A DNA stretch of 64,000 bases from Sphingomonas sp. 8AM (GTDB lineage: Bacteria; Pseudomonadota; Alphaproteobacteria; Sphingomonadales; Sphingomonadaceae): the NCBI RefSeq assembly GCF_902506455.1, contig NZ_LR733844.1:2110127-2174126 (forward strand), written 5' to 3'. This document shows positions 7,085 to 15,876 of this stretch, piece by piece. How positions within the stretch are numbered: position 1 is the stretch's first letter; the number at the start of each line of letters is the position of its first letter. A program made the position numbers and the translations under genes. The notes under the pieces are model-generated. The model worked only from the letters and a program-made list of their open reading frames with translations. It did no database searches and was not told where the DNA came from.

Positions 7085-10000
7085 ATGCCCGTCGTCCGCG
7101 TCCGATCACTGCTGGCTTATGCCCATGCGCTGGTGATCGCGGCGCTGTGCCTGCTCGCCGCGTTGCCGGTCACAGGACAGACGACGCGCATCGCCAACAC
7201 CGCGCAGCTCTCGTTCGGCGCGGCCGACATCCGCACCACGATCGCGTCGAACACCGTGACGCTCGACGTCGACCGTACCCGCCGCCCGACATCGCTCAGC
7301 TTCCGCCTGCCGCCGATCGGCTATCGGTTCAGCGGCATGCACTGCGACACCGTGCCGGAGCTGCGCTTTTCGCCCGCGCCGGTCGACGCCGCCGACCTCG
7401 CCCGCGCCGCACCGCTGCGCACGATCGACACGCGCCAGCCGATGTTCATCGTCCTCGACGCGCCGGCCGAAAACCACGACCCGGCGCTACGCGAAACCGA
7501 CTATATCGATGTCGCGACCGACCGCGGCACCTACAAGCTGCCGCTGTTCGAAACCGGCCCCAACACCGGTGTGTTCGCCGGCGGGGTGCCGCGAACTGGC
7601 GACAATCCCGAGCTGGCGGCCTGCGACCCGACACGTTCGCGCACGCCAAAACTGCGCATGTCGTTCGCGGGCAATGAATTCAGCGATGCCAGCGAAGCGA
7701 TGCTGCTCGTCGATCCAGCCGGTTACCTCTTCGACTCCGCCACCGGCGCGCTGATCGACGGCGCGGAAGTGTCGCTGCTTGACGCCAACGGCAATCTCGC
7801 CACCGTCTACGGCGACGACGGCATGAGCGCCTACCCCGCCACCGTCATCAGCGGCAGCGCGGCGCGCGATGCCAGCGGGCGGCTCTATCCCTTCACCACC
7901 GGCAATTACCGGTTCCCGCTGGTCGCGCCCGGCACCTATCACCTGCGCGTCGTGCCGCCGGGCAAATATTCGGCGCCCTCGACCCGCGATCGTGGCGACC
8001 TCGCGACGTTGCGGGACCCCGGCGGCAAGCCGTACCTCATCAATGATGCCTCGTTCGGCGCGCCGTTCACGATCGACTCGCCCGAGCCCTTCTATTCCGA
8101 CATCCCGCTCGATCGCAGCGGCGAGACATTGCTGCTGCTGACCAAGACCGCCTCGACAGGCGAAGCGTCGCCCGGCGATATCGTCCAGTATCGCGTCACC
8201 CTCACCAACCGCGGCGACATGCCCGCGCGCGATGTCGCGGTCACCGATCTGCTGCCCGCCGCGCTGCGCTACCAACCCGGCTCGACGCGCGGCGCGGCCG
8301 AACCGGTGCGCGGCAGCGACGCGCACAAGCTCGACTTCGTCATCCCCGAGATCGCGCCGCGCGCCACCGCCGAACTGCGCTATACGGTGACGATCGCGAT
8401 GGGCGCGAAGTCGGGCGAGACCGTCAACCGCGTGCTGGCGAGCGGCGGCGCTGGCGTGACCGGCAACGAGGCGGCGGCGGCGATCCGCGTCCGCCCCTTG
8501 CTGTTCAGCGACGGCTTCACCGTCATCGGCCGCGTGACGGAGGGCGCGTGCGGCGATCCGGCGCAGGGCCGGCGCGGCGTGCGCGGCATCCGCTTGCTGC
8601 TCGAGGACGGCACGTTCGTCGTCACCGACAAGGACGGGCTCTACCATTTCGAGGGCGTGCGCGCCGGACAGCACGTCGTCGCGCTCGATCGCGCCTCGGT
8701 GCCCGCCAGCCACGAACCGGTCGCGTGCGACGCCGACACGCGTCAGGCCGGCAGCGCCACCTCGCGCTTCGTCGAGAGCGACGGCGGCCTGCTCAAGCGC
8801 GTCGACTTCCAGCTGCGCCCGACCGGCCGCACCGCCGCCGCCGACGCCGCGCTGCCGGTCCCGGTGCGCAGCGACGGCGCGGCGTCAGGGGCGGGGCGCG
8901 ACTGGTTCGTCGGCGAGACGCCCGGCACCGCCTTTCTCTTCCCGACCGCCGACCACAATCCGCGCGCGCCCGCGATCCGCGTCGTCATCAAGCATCGCCC
9001 CGGCCAGCGCGTCGCGCTGACCATCAACGGCGTCGCCACTGACCCGCTCGCCTTCGACGGCACCGACGCCGACCCGACCGGCACGATCGCGATCGCGCGC
9101 TGGTCGGGCGTGCCGGTCGTGGCCGGCGACAATCGGCTGGTCGCGCGCGTGCTCGATGCCGATGGCAATGTCGCCACGACGCTGTCGCAGGTCGTCCATT
9201 ATGCCGGTGCGCCGGTGCAGGTGATCGCGGTCGCCGACAAGAGCCGGCTCGTCGCCGACGGCCTCACCCGCCCGTTGCTCGCGCTGCGCGCCACCGATGC
9301 GCAAGGGAAGCCGGTGCGCGCCGGCACCTTGCTCACCGTCCGCGTCGCTGCGCCGTACTCGGTGGCGGAGGAGATCGCGATCGCGCAGGAGCGCCGCCAG
9401 ATCGCTGACGGCGCGACGCACAGCGCGCAGGTGGTCGGCGACGACGGCTATGCGTTCGTCGCGCTCGAACCGACGATGCAGAGCGGTCAGGTCCGTGCGC
9501 AGATCGACCTCGTCGACCGCGACACGCGCCGCACGATCGACATCACCGGCTGGCTCGCCGCCCCGGCGCGCGGGCTGACCGTCGTCGGCTTCGGCGCGGG
9601 CACGCTCGGCTTCGACACGCTGCTTCGCCACGGCGAGCCGCGCGCGCGGGGACAATTGGTCCGCGACGGGCAGCTCGCACTGTACGCCAAGGGGCGGATC
9701 CGGGGATCATGGCTGGCGACGCTCGCCTATGACAGCGACCGCCAGCGTGATCGCACGCGCGGGCTGCTCGGCACGATCGACCCCGACCGCTACTACACCG
9801 TCTATGGCGACGGTACGCGCCAGGGTTATGACGCGCCGACCGACCGCAAATTGTACCTGCGGCTGGAGCGCCGCGACGTTTACGCCTTGTTCGGCGACTA
9901 CGAGACCGGGCTGACCGCGACCCGCCTCGGGCGCTACAGCCGGACGCTGAACGGCGTGAAGGCGGAATATGACGGCCGCCGCCTGCTGTTCAGCGCCTTC

Positions 10001-12031
10001 GCCGCGCACACCGACGAGCGGTATGCGCGCGATGAAATCCCCGGCAACGGCCTGTCGGGACCGTACCGGCTCGCCGCGCGCGACATCGTCCCCAACAGTG
10101 ACAAATTGCGCATCGAGGTCCGAGACCGCTTCCGCCCCGAGCGGGTCGTCGCCACCACGCCGATGACGCGTCACATCGACTATGACATCGACACCGGCGC
10201 GGGGACGATCCGCTTCCGTGAGCCGGTGCTGACCCGCGACCCGAGCCTCAACCCGGTGGTGATCGTCGTCGACTACGAAACCTACGGGCGTGGCCGCAAG
10301 AAGGTTGCGGGCGGGCGCGGCGCAGTGAGGGTGGCCGGTGGCAAGGTCGAGGTCGGCGCGACCGTGCTGCACGACGAGACCACCGCCACCGCCGACCTGC
10401 TCGCGGTCGACCTGCGCGCGCGGCTGACCGCCACCACCGAGCTGCGCGCCGAGGCGGCGAGCGGCGGACGCGGCGGGCTCGACGCCGGCCGCGCCTGGCT
10501 CGCCGAGGCCGAGCATCACGGCCCGCGCGCCGACGTGCTGGTCTACGCCCGGCAGCAGGATCGCGACTTCGGCGTGTCGCAGCAGAATGTCGTCGAGTCC
10601 GGCGCGCGCCGGGTCGGGGTCGACAGCCGCGTGCAACTCGCGCCGCGCGTGTCACTGATCGCGACCGGTTGGCACCAGCAACAGCTCGACGGCCCCGAAA
10701 CGCGCACCGCGCTCGATACACGGCTCGAATATCGGCGTGACCGTGGCACGCTGTTTGCGGGGACCCAGCTCGCCCGCGACCGCGGCGTCACCGGACGCGA
10801 CCGGACCTCGCAATTGCTGACGCTGGGCGGGACGCAGTCGGTCCTCGACGGCAAGCTGACGCTCACCGGCCAGACGCAATTCGCACCCGGCGGCGCCACC
10901 GACAGCCTCGACTTCCCCGCCCGCCACCAGCTGCTCGCCGGCTATCGGCTGACACCCGGCGTACGGCTGATCGGCGGCTACGAGGTCGCGCAGGGTGCCG
11001 GTCACGACACCCAGACCGCGCGTCTCGGGTTCGACGTCGCGCCGTGGACTGGCGGCAAGCTGTTGACGACGCTCAATCAACAGGCGTCAGGCAGCGAGGA
11101 TGCGCCGCGGCTGTTCGCGCAATATGGGCTCAGCCAGTCGCTGCCGATCGGCGCGCGCTGGATCGTCGACGCCTCGCTCGACGCCAGCACCACGCTCCGC
11201 GGCCACGCCGATCCGGCCACGTCGCTCGCCGCGTTTGGCGCGCTCGCCCCCGGCATCACCGTGCAGGACAATGGCGGCGGCGATTATACCGCGATTACAA
11301 TGGGCGCCAGCTATCGGGCGCTGCGCTGGTCATGGAACGGCCGCGGCGAATATCGCGCCAGCGCGCAGGGCAATCGCTTCGGCCTGACCACCAACCTGTT
11401 GCGACCATTGGGCGAAGGCCGGTCGCTGGCGCTCGGCGTCCGCTGGTACGGCATCGGCGACGCCGCGTCGCTGGCCGCCGATGCCGCACTGGCGTGGCGG
11501 CCGATCGACAGCCGCTGGTCGATCCTCGAGCGATTGCAATGGCGTAACGATCGGGCCGGTGCGGGCACGACTGCCGGCAATGTGCTTGGCATCGCAGCGG
11601 GCGGCGACCTGTTCCAGGCGACGCGCCGCGCGATCAACAACATCGCCGTCAATTACCGCAGCGGCGCGGAAGGCGACGGTCACGGCCTCGAATTGACCTT
11701 CTATCACGGTATCAAATGGGTGCGCGGCAGCTTCGGCCGTGACGATTACACCGGGCTGACGCAGATCCTCGGCGCAGAGGTGCGCCGCGACCTTGGCGCG
11801 CATGTCGACCTCGGGTTGCAAGGCTCGGTCCAGCACGGCGTCACCAGCCGCACGCTGGCGTTCAGCGCCGGCCCGAACATCGGCATTTCGCCAGCGCGCG
11901 ACTTCTGGATCAGCGCGGGCTACAACGTCAGCGGGTACCGCGACCGCGATCTTGCGCAGGACCGCTACACCCGCCGCGGTCCGTTCGTGACGCTGCGCCT
12001 CAAGCTCGACCGCAACGCCGCGCCGCGGTAA
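7085..12031 (+). CDS. Large modular outer-membrane protein D (DUF11, SdrB-like, barrel)
   Basis: A 1648-residue protein starting at ATG 7085 behind AGGGAC. Order of parts: signal peptide to about residue 31; N-terminal motif TTRIANTAQLSFG ... SNTVTLDVD (33-63) shared with proteins A and C; a prealbumin-like repeat near 205-300 ending in APGTYHLRVVPPGKY; a DUF11 module near 345-450; a second SdrB or carboxypeptidase-regulatory-like repeat near 490-540 (GVRAGQHVVALD); Ig-like repeats to about 850; then some 780 residues of amphipathic beta-strands with the blocks DPDRYYTVYGDG, RKLYLRLERRDVYALFGDYE and RYSRTLNGVKAEYD. The last part is best read as an outer-membrane barrel. No protease, lipase or sortase motif was found. 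The whole looks like a surface anchor or assembly platform; function unknown. Confidence 0.8.
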   Translation: MPVVRVRSLLAYAHALVIAALCLLAALPVTGQTTRIANTAQLSFGAADIRTTIASNTVTLDVDRTRRPTSLSFRLPPIGYRFSGMHCDTVPELRFSPAPVDAADLARAAPLRTIDTRQPMFIVLDAPAENHDPALRETDYIDVATDRGTYKLPLFETGPNTGVFAGGVPRTGDNPELAACDPTRSRTPKLRMSFAGNEFSDASEAMLLVDPAGYLFDSATGALIDGAEVSLLDANGNLATVYGDDGMSAYPATVISGSAARDASGRLYPFTTGNYRFPLVAPGTYHLRVVPPGKYSAPSTRDRGDLATLRDPGGKPYLINDASFGAPFTIDSPEPFYSDIPLDRSGETLLLLTKTASTGEASPGDIVQYRVTLTNRGDMPARDVAVTDLLPAALRYQPGSTRGAAEPVRGSDAHKLDFVIPEIAPRATAELRYTVTIAMGAKSGETVNRVLASGGAGVTGNEAAAAIRVRPLLFSDGFTVIGRVTEGACGDPAQGRRGVRGIRLLLEDGTFVVTDKDGLYHFEGVRAGQHVVALDRASVPASHEPVACDADTRQAGSATSRFVESDGGLLKRVDFQLRPTGRTAAADAALPVPVRSDGAASGAGRDWFVGETPGTAFLFPTADHNPRAPAIRVVIKHRPGQRVALTINGVATDPLAFDGTDADPTGTIAIARWSGVPVVAGDNRLVARVLDADGNVATTLSQVVHYAGAPVQVIAVADKSRLVADGLTRPLLALRATDAQGKPVRAGTLLTVRVAAPYSVAEEIAIAQERRQIADGATHSAQVVGDDGYAFVALEPTMQSGQVRAQIDLVDRDTRRTIDITGWLAAPARGLTVVGFGAGTLGFDTLLRHGEPRARGQLVRDGQLALYAKGRIRGSWLATLAYDSDRQRDRTRGLLGTIDPDRYYTVYGDGTRQGYDAPTDRKLYLRLERRDVYALFGDYETGLTATRLGRYSRTLNGVKAEYDGRRLLFSAFAAHTDERYARDEIPGNGLSGPYRLAARDIVPNSDKLRIEVRDRFRPERVVATTPMTRHIDYDIDTGAGTIRFREPVLTRDPSLNPVVIVVDYETYGRGRKKVAGGRGAVRVAGGKVEVGATVLHDETTATADLLAVDLRARLTATTELRAEAASGGRGGLDAGRAWLAEAEHHGPRADVLVYARQQDRDFGVSQQNVVESGARRVGVDSRVQLAPRVSLIATGWHQQQLDGPETRTALDTRLEYRRDRGTLFAGTQLARDRGVTGRDRTSQLLTLGGTQSVLDGKLTLTGQTQFAPGGATDSLDFPARHQLLAGYRLTPGVRLIGGYEVAQGAGHDTQTARLGFDVAPWTGGKLLTTLNQQASGSEDAPRLFAQYGLSQSLPIGARWIVDASLDASTTLRGHADPATSLAAFGALAPGITVQDNGGGDYTAITMGASYRALRWSWNGRGEYRASAQGNRFGLTTNLLRPLGEGRSLALGVRWYGIGDAASLAADAALAWRPIDSRWSILERLQWRNDRAGAGTTAGNVLGIAAGGDLFQATRRAINNIAVNYRSGAEGDGHGLELTFYHGIKWVRGSFGRDDYTGLTQILGAEVRRDLGAHVDLGLQGSVQHGVTSRTLAFSAGPNIGISPARDFWISAGYNVSGYRDRDLAQDRYTRRGPFVTLRLKLDRNAAPR

Positions 12032-12037
12032 GGCCGC

Positions 12038-12409
12038 TCAGTGCAGCAGGTCGCGGATCTGCGCCCCGAGCGTCAATGGATCGAACGGCTTGACGATCAC
12101 CCCGACCGCCCCGACTGCGCGCAACGCCGCCAGCTCGTGCGCGCGGCTGTGCGCGGTCATGAAGATCACCGGGAGGTCGGGCATGATCGCGCGCAGCGCC
12201 GCGCGCAACGCCGGTCCGTCCATCGCGGGCATCGACACATCCAGCAGCGCCGCGTCGAACGATGGCGCCGAGGCAACCAGCGCTATCGCCTCGTCCGGCG
12301 TGCCCACCGCGACCAGTGCGATCATCGGATCGAGACCCAGCGCCAGCGTCACGATCGTGCGGATATCCGCGTCGTCATCGACGAACAGCAGCCGCATCGC
12401 CCCGGTCAC
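12038..12409 (-). CDS. Single-domain response regulator (receiver only)
   Basis: A 123-residue CheY-like receiver. Conserved residues are present: acidic cluster Asp11-13, phospho-acceptor Asp57 (ALLDVSMPAMDG), Thr85 and Lys107 (VKPFD). There is no output domain, so it either passes phosphate on or acts by protein contact. GTG 12409 is preferred because GAGGAG lies a few bases upstream and it overlaps the stop of the kinase by four bases (GTGA); ATG 12397 is an alternative. Last gene of the three-gene regulator-kinase-receiver operon, and a plausible intermediate between the kinase and the HPt protein encoded divergently. Confidence 0.85.
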   Translation of the reverse strand: MTGAMRLLFVDDDADIRTIVTLALGLDPMIALVAVGTPDEAIALVASAPSFDAALLDVSMPAMDGPALRAALRAIMPDLPVIFMTAHSRAHELAALRAVGAVGVIVKPFDPLTLGAQIRDLLH

Positions 12410-14445
12410 CGCCGCTCCTCACGGTCGCGCAGCAACCGCCGTATCGTCGCGACCACTGCCGCCAGATCGTGACGCCCCTTCACCAGAACCGCCGTCGCGC
12501 GCCGCGTGGCCTCCGGCGGCGCGTCGACGTCGGAAAGCAGCACGAGCGGAACCGGCTGCCCGTTTCGATCAACCAGATCGGGAAGCAATGCGGCGCCCCG
12601 ACCATCGGCCACGTGCAGGTTGAGCAACACCAACGCCGGTTCCCGCGCGCGCAGCACGGCACGGGCCTCGTCCGGGTCGACGGCGCAGACGGTAGCGGCG
12701 ACGTCCTCCAGCGCCACGATCATCGCTTCGCACAGCTCGTGATCGTCGTCGACGTGCAGGATCAGCGGCGCCCCCTCGGCCGCGTCGGCGGCGACGGCCA
12801 GCAGCGGCAGGTCGAACGCGAACCGCGTGCCCCCGCCGATGCGATCCTCGAACCAGATCGTGCCGTCCAGCCGCCGCACGATCTCGCGCGCGATCGCCAG
12901 CCCCAGCCCCGTCCCGCCGGCGGCGCGCTGCGACTGGAAGCGATCGAACAGCCGCGCGCGCAGGTTCACCGGCACGCCCGATCCATCATCGTCGACGCTG
13001 ACGCGGGCACGTCCCGCCGCCTGCTCGGTGCGCAGCGTGACGGTTGCGCCGCCCGGCGAAGCGTGGATCGCGTTCGAAACCAGATTCGTGACCACCTGCA
13101 GCAAGCGTCCGGCATCGCCCGCGACCGGCACCGGCGCGGTCGCGGCGACGTCGACCAGCGTCACGCCGCGGCGGCGCGCCTCGCCTTCCCCGTCGAGCGC
13201 CGCCTGCGCGGTGATCGTGCGCAGGTCGAGCGGTGCGCGCGCGATCGTCAGCTGCCCGCTCCCGATCCGGTCGATGTCGAGGATGTCGTTGACCAGGCGG
13301 ATCAGCCGGCGGGCGTTATTGTCGGCGATATCGACCAGCCGGCCTGCCTGCGGTGACCATTCGCCGGCGGTGCCGGCGCGCAGCAACGCCAACGATCCGA
13401 CCACCGAGGTGAGCGGCGTCCGCAATTCGTGGCTGACGGTCGAGATCAGCTCGTCCTTGGCGCGCGCGGCGCGCAGCCGCTCCGACGCATCGCGCAGCGA
13501 GAGCACGAGCCGATCGCCGTCGGCGCCGTGCATCACGCCGATCGCAACGTCGACACTCACCTCGCTTCCGTCGCGCCGCCGCGCGCGCTGCTCGGGAAAG
13601 ACCCCGCGCGCCGCGCCGGCGCCGATCTGCGCGCGCAAGTCCGCGCCGCCCGCGCGCGGCGGCAGGATCGTGGTCAGGTCGCGGTCCTTCAGCTCCGCCG
13701 CATCATAGCCGAGCAGCGTGTGTCCGGCCGCGTTGATCGTCTCGATCGTCCCGCCCGTGGTGACGATCACCAGCGTGTCGGTGGTGCTCGCCAGGATCGC
13801 GGCGTGGCGCGCCGCCGCGGCGTCGCGCGCCGCCTGCGAGCGCCACAACGCGAGCATGACCGCCAGCAGGATCAGGCTGACCAGCGCCCCGATCACCTCG
13901 AGCAGCCGATGGCTGTCGTCGCGGTGGAGCCGGAACGACGTCGAACGTTCTGCGCTGCGCGCGCGCTCCGCCACCGCCGCGCGCGCGACCGCGTCGCGCA
14001 GCCCGTCCATGATCCGCTTGCCGCGTCCCGACGCGACCTCGCGCCGGACGGCATCGGCCTCCCCGCGGTCGAATAGCGCGATCGTCTCGTCCAGCTCGGC
14101 GAACTTGGCGTCGATCGCCGGCCGTAGCGACCGCCCGCCGGCGCCCGCCTCCGCCAGCAGCCGCTCGACCTGCGCACGCGCCGGGGCATAGGGTGCCAGA
14201 AACGCCCGGTCGCCGGTCAGCAGCAGCCCGCGCTGCGCGGTCTCGGCATCCTTCACCGCCGACAGCAGCATCAGCAACGACCGCTCACGCTGGAACGAGC
14301 TCGCCGCCTCGTCCTGCGCCGCCAGCGAGCGCGCATGTTCGATCCCGGTCCAGCCGATCAGCCCCGCGAGGACCAGCGGCGTCAGCGTCCCGACCAGAAT
14401 GAAGCGCCATCGCGGCGGCCGGACGGACGGCGCCGCCGCGCTCAC
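12406..14445 (-). CDS. CHASE3-PAS sensor histidine kinase with degenerate receiver
   Basis: A 679-residue membrane kinase. TM1 is at about 14-33, a CHASE3-like periplasmic helical domain at 35-180 (DAETAQRGLLLTGD), TM2 at 183-202, PAS at 210-320, HisKA with His339 (STVSHELRTPL), and an ATPase domain with N box (TNLVSN, 453-458), DDDGSG (485-490) and GGTGLGLAIAR (510-520). A C-terminal receiver-like domain spans about 560-679. It keeps Asp566-568 and Lys656 but has Asn609 (LVLLNLHV) where the phospho-acceptor Asp should be, so it should not accept phosphate in the normal way. It overlaps both neighbours by four bases. A simple hybrid relay within this protein is therefore unlikely; phosphate probably goes to the separate receivers. 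Confidence 0.9.
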   Translation of the reverse strand: MSAAAPSVRPPRWRFILVGTLTPLVLAGLIGWTGIEHARSLAAQDEAASSFQRERSLLMLLSAVKDAETAQRGLLLTGDRAFLAPYAPARAQVERLLAEAGAGGRSLRPAIDAKFAELDETIALFDRGEADAVRREVASGRGKRIMDGLRDAVARAAVAERARSAERSTSFRLHRDDSHRLLEVIGALVSLILLAVMLALWRSQAARDAAAARHAAILASTTDTLVIVTTGGTIETINAAGHTLLGYDAAELKDRDLTTILPPRAGGADLRAQIGAGAARGVFPEQRARRRDGSEVSVDVAIGVMHGADGDRLVLSLRDASERLRAARAKDELISTVSHELRTPLTSVVGSLALLRAGTAGEWSPQAGRLVDIADNNARRLIRLVNDILDIDRIGSGQLTIARAPLDLRTITAQAALDGEGEARRRGVTLVDVAATAPVPVAGDAGRLLQVVTNLVSNAIHASPGGATVTLRTEQAAGRARVSVDDDGSGVPVNLRARLFDRFQSQRAAGGTGLGLAIAREIVRRLDGTIWFEDRIGGGTRFAFDLPLLAVAADAAEGAPLILHVDDDHELCEAMIVALEDVAATVCAVDPDEARAVLRAREPALVLLNLHVADGRGAALLPDLVDRNGQPVPLVLLSDVDAPPEATRRATAVLVKGRHDLAAVVATIRRLLRDREERR

Positions 14446-15095
14446 TGGTCTGCGCGACCGATCAGCGGGCGCGCAGCGAGCAGCGCCTGCGCGCGATTGC
14501 TGACCCCCAGCTTGCGGAAGATCGCGGTCAGATGCGCCTTGATCGTCGACTCGGCGACGCCGAGATCCAGCGCGATCCGCTTATTGGAATGGCCGTCCGC
14601 CAGCGCGAGCAACACGGATTTTTGCGCATGGGACAGCAGCATCAGCCGCGCCGTCAGGTCGTCGAGCCCCGGCGCGCCGACCGCCGAAGCTGGCGGAAAG
14701 ACGCGCTGTCCGTCATCGACTCGCCGCAGCCGCTCGGCCAGTTCGTCGAGCGGCAGGCTTTTGAACAGATAGCCCGCCGCGCCCACCGCCCGCGCCGCCT
14801 CCACCAGCCGTGGCTCCTCGCTGGCGGTCACCACGACGATCGGCGTCGTCGGCGCGTGCATCTGCAGGGTCAGCAATCCCGAAAAACCGCGCGCGTCGGG
14901 CAGATGAAAATCAAGCAGGATCATCCGCAGCGGGGCGCGTTCCGCAAGCTGGCGCGCCTCGCCGATCGACCCCGCCGCTACCACCGCCACGCCGGGGAGC
15001 GCTGCGCGGGCCGCCATCGCCAGCCCCTCGCGGGTCAGCGGATGATCGTCGGCGACCAAAGCGCGCCCTCCCAACCTGCGTCCGTCTTCTGCCAT
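14442..15095 (-). CDS. LuxR/NarL-type response regulator
   Basis: A 217-residue protein from ATG 15095 with an N-terminal receiver (Asp16-17, phospho-acceptor Asp62 in LLDFHLPDARG, Lys in YLFKSLPLDE) and a C-terminal NarL-type helix-turn-helix (SNKRIALDLGVAESTIKAHL, AIFRKLGVSNRAQAL). A longer frame from TTG 15161 exists but adds residues unlike a receiver. The Shine-Dalgarno is weak. First gene of the operon, overlapping the kinase by four bases. Expected to be the DNA-binding output of the pathway; targets are not known, though the nearby DUF11 and coat-U-like genes are candidates. Confidence 0.88.
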   Translation of the reverse strand: MAEDGRRLGGRALVADDHPLTREGLAMAARAALPGVAVVAAGSIGEARQLAERAPLRMILLDFHLPDARGFSGLLTLQMHAPTTPIVVVTASEEPRLVEAARAVGAAGYLFKSLPLDELAERLRRVDDGQRVFPPASAVGAPGLDDLTARLMLLSHAQKSVLLALADGHSNKRIALDLGVAESTIKAHLTAIFRKLGVSNRAQALLAARPLIGRADQ

Positions 15096-15202
15096 GCCTC
15101 GGTGGTTGCAGTTGTTATCGCTCTCGAAGATCGCGATCGAACAGCGTTCTGTCCAGTTCAAAAATTAACAAAAATAACGAAAATAGAGTTACATAACGCA
15201 TA
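15096..15202. promoter_or_regulatory. Divergent AT-rich promoter region between regulator and HPt genes
   Basis: About 107 bases with a run of A/T-rich sequence (15160-15202) that contrasts sharply with the surrounding GC-rich DNA. It must contain promoters for both the regulator-kinase operon (reverse) and the HPt gene (forward). No exact promoter hexamer pair could be fixed by eye. Confidence 0.5.
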
Positions 15203-15829
15203 ATGATCCTGCTGGTAGAACCCGTCATCGACGCTGTTGCGGATGCGATTGCCCGCGCCGGTCGCCACGGCTGGACGTATCGTTCGTGTACTGTCGACGA
15301 CGCGGTCGTCGCGGACGACGACGCGATCCTGCTCCACACCGTCGACATCGCGACGACCGCGGAGATACACCGACTGCGGTCAGCCGTCGCGCCGACGATC
15401 GCGGTTGCGTCCGCAAGCTGGATCGCGACCACCGACTGGTCCGGTGAAGGCTATGTCGCAGCGGTTGATCGCAACCAGCTTGCGGCGGCGCTGCCGGGCC
15501 TCGTCGCCGAGTGGAGCCATGCCGCGCGGCTCGCGACGATCGACCGGCTCTCCGAGACGTTCGGCGCAGTGCCGGTCGCCGGACTGTTGCGCGGGCTGCG
15601 CGGCGCGGTGGAGAACGTACTGGTCACCGACGATCCGGCCCGGCTCGCGGCGGAGGCGCACCGCATCGCCGGGCTCGCCGGGACGCTCGGTTTTGCTGCG
15701 CTCGGCCGACACTGGCTGCGCGTCGCCGAAGCCGGCGATCGTCCCTCCCCCGCGACGCGCCGCGCGACCGCGCATGCGCTCGCGACGCTCGATCGCGCCG
15801 AGCGTCGCGCTGCTTTCACGATATCTTAG
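15203..15829 (+). CDS. HPt phosphotransfer protein with pseudo-receiver N-terminus
   Basis: A 208-residue protein. The C-terminal half carries the HPt signature EAHRIAGLAGTLGFAALG with the phospho-accepting His at about residue 153, on a predicted four-helix bundle (115-205). The N-terminal 100 residues have alternating strand-helix character like a receiver (MILLVEPVIDAVADAI) but lack the acidic triad and phospho-acceptor Asp. It is transcribed away from the LuxR-type regulator, kinase and receiver, so it likely serves them, for example shuttling phosphate from the single-domain receiver to the DNA-binding regulator. HPt assignment is firm; the pseudo-receiver is inference. Confidence 0.8.
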   Translation: MILLVEPVIDAVADAIARAGRHGWTYRSCTVDDAVVADDDAILLHTVDIATTAEIHRLRSAVAPTIAVASASWIATTDWSGEGYVAAVDRNQLAAALPGLVAEWSHAARLATIDRLSETFGAVPVAGLLRGLRGAVENVLVTDDPARLAAEAHRIAGLAGTLGFAALGRHWLRVAEAGDRPSPATRRATAHALATLDRAERRAAFTIS

Positions 15830-15876
15830 TTACCCGTGTTTTAGGGACGGAGCCTGCCGAGCGGTTTGAGAGCACC

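Noticed and set aside
12406..14445. Ordinary hybrid histidine kinase
   Set aside because: The receiver has Asn609 instead of the phospho-acceptor Asp, so it was not called a functional hybrid kinase.
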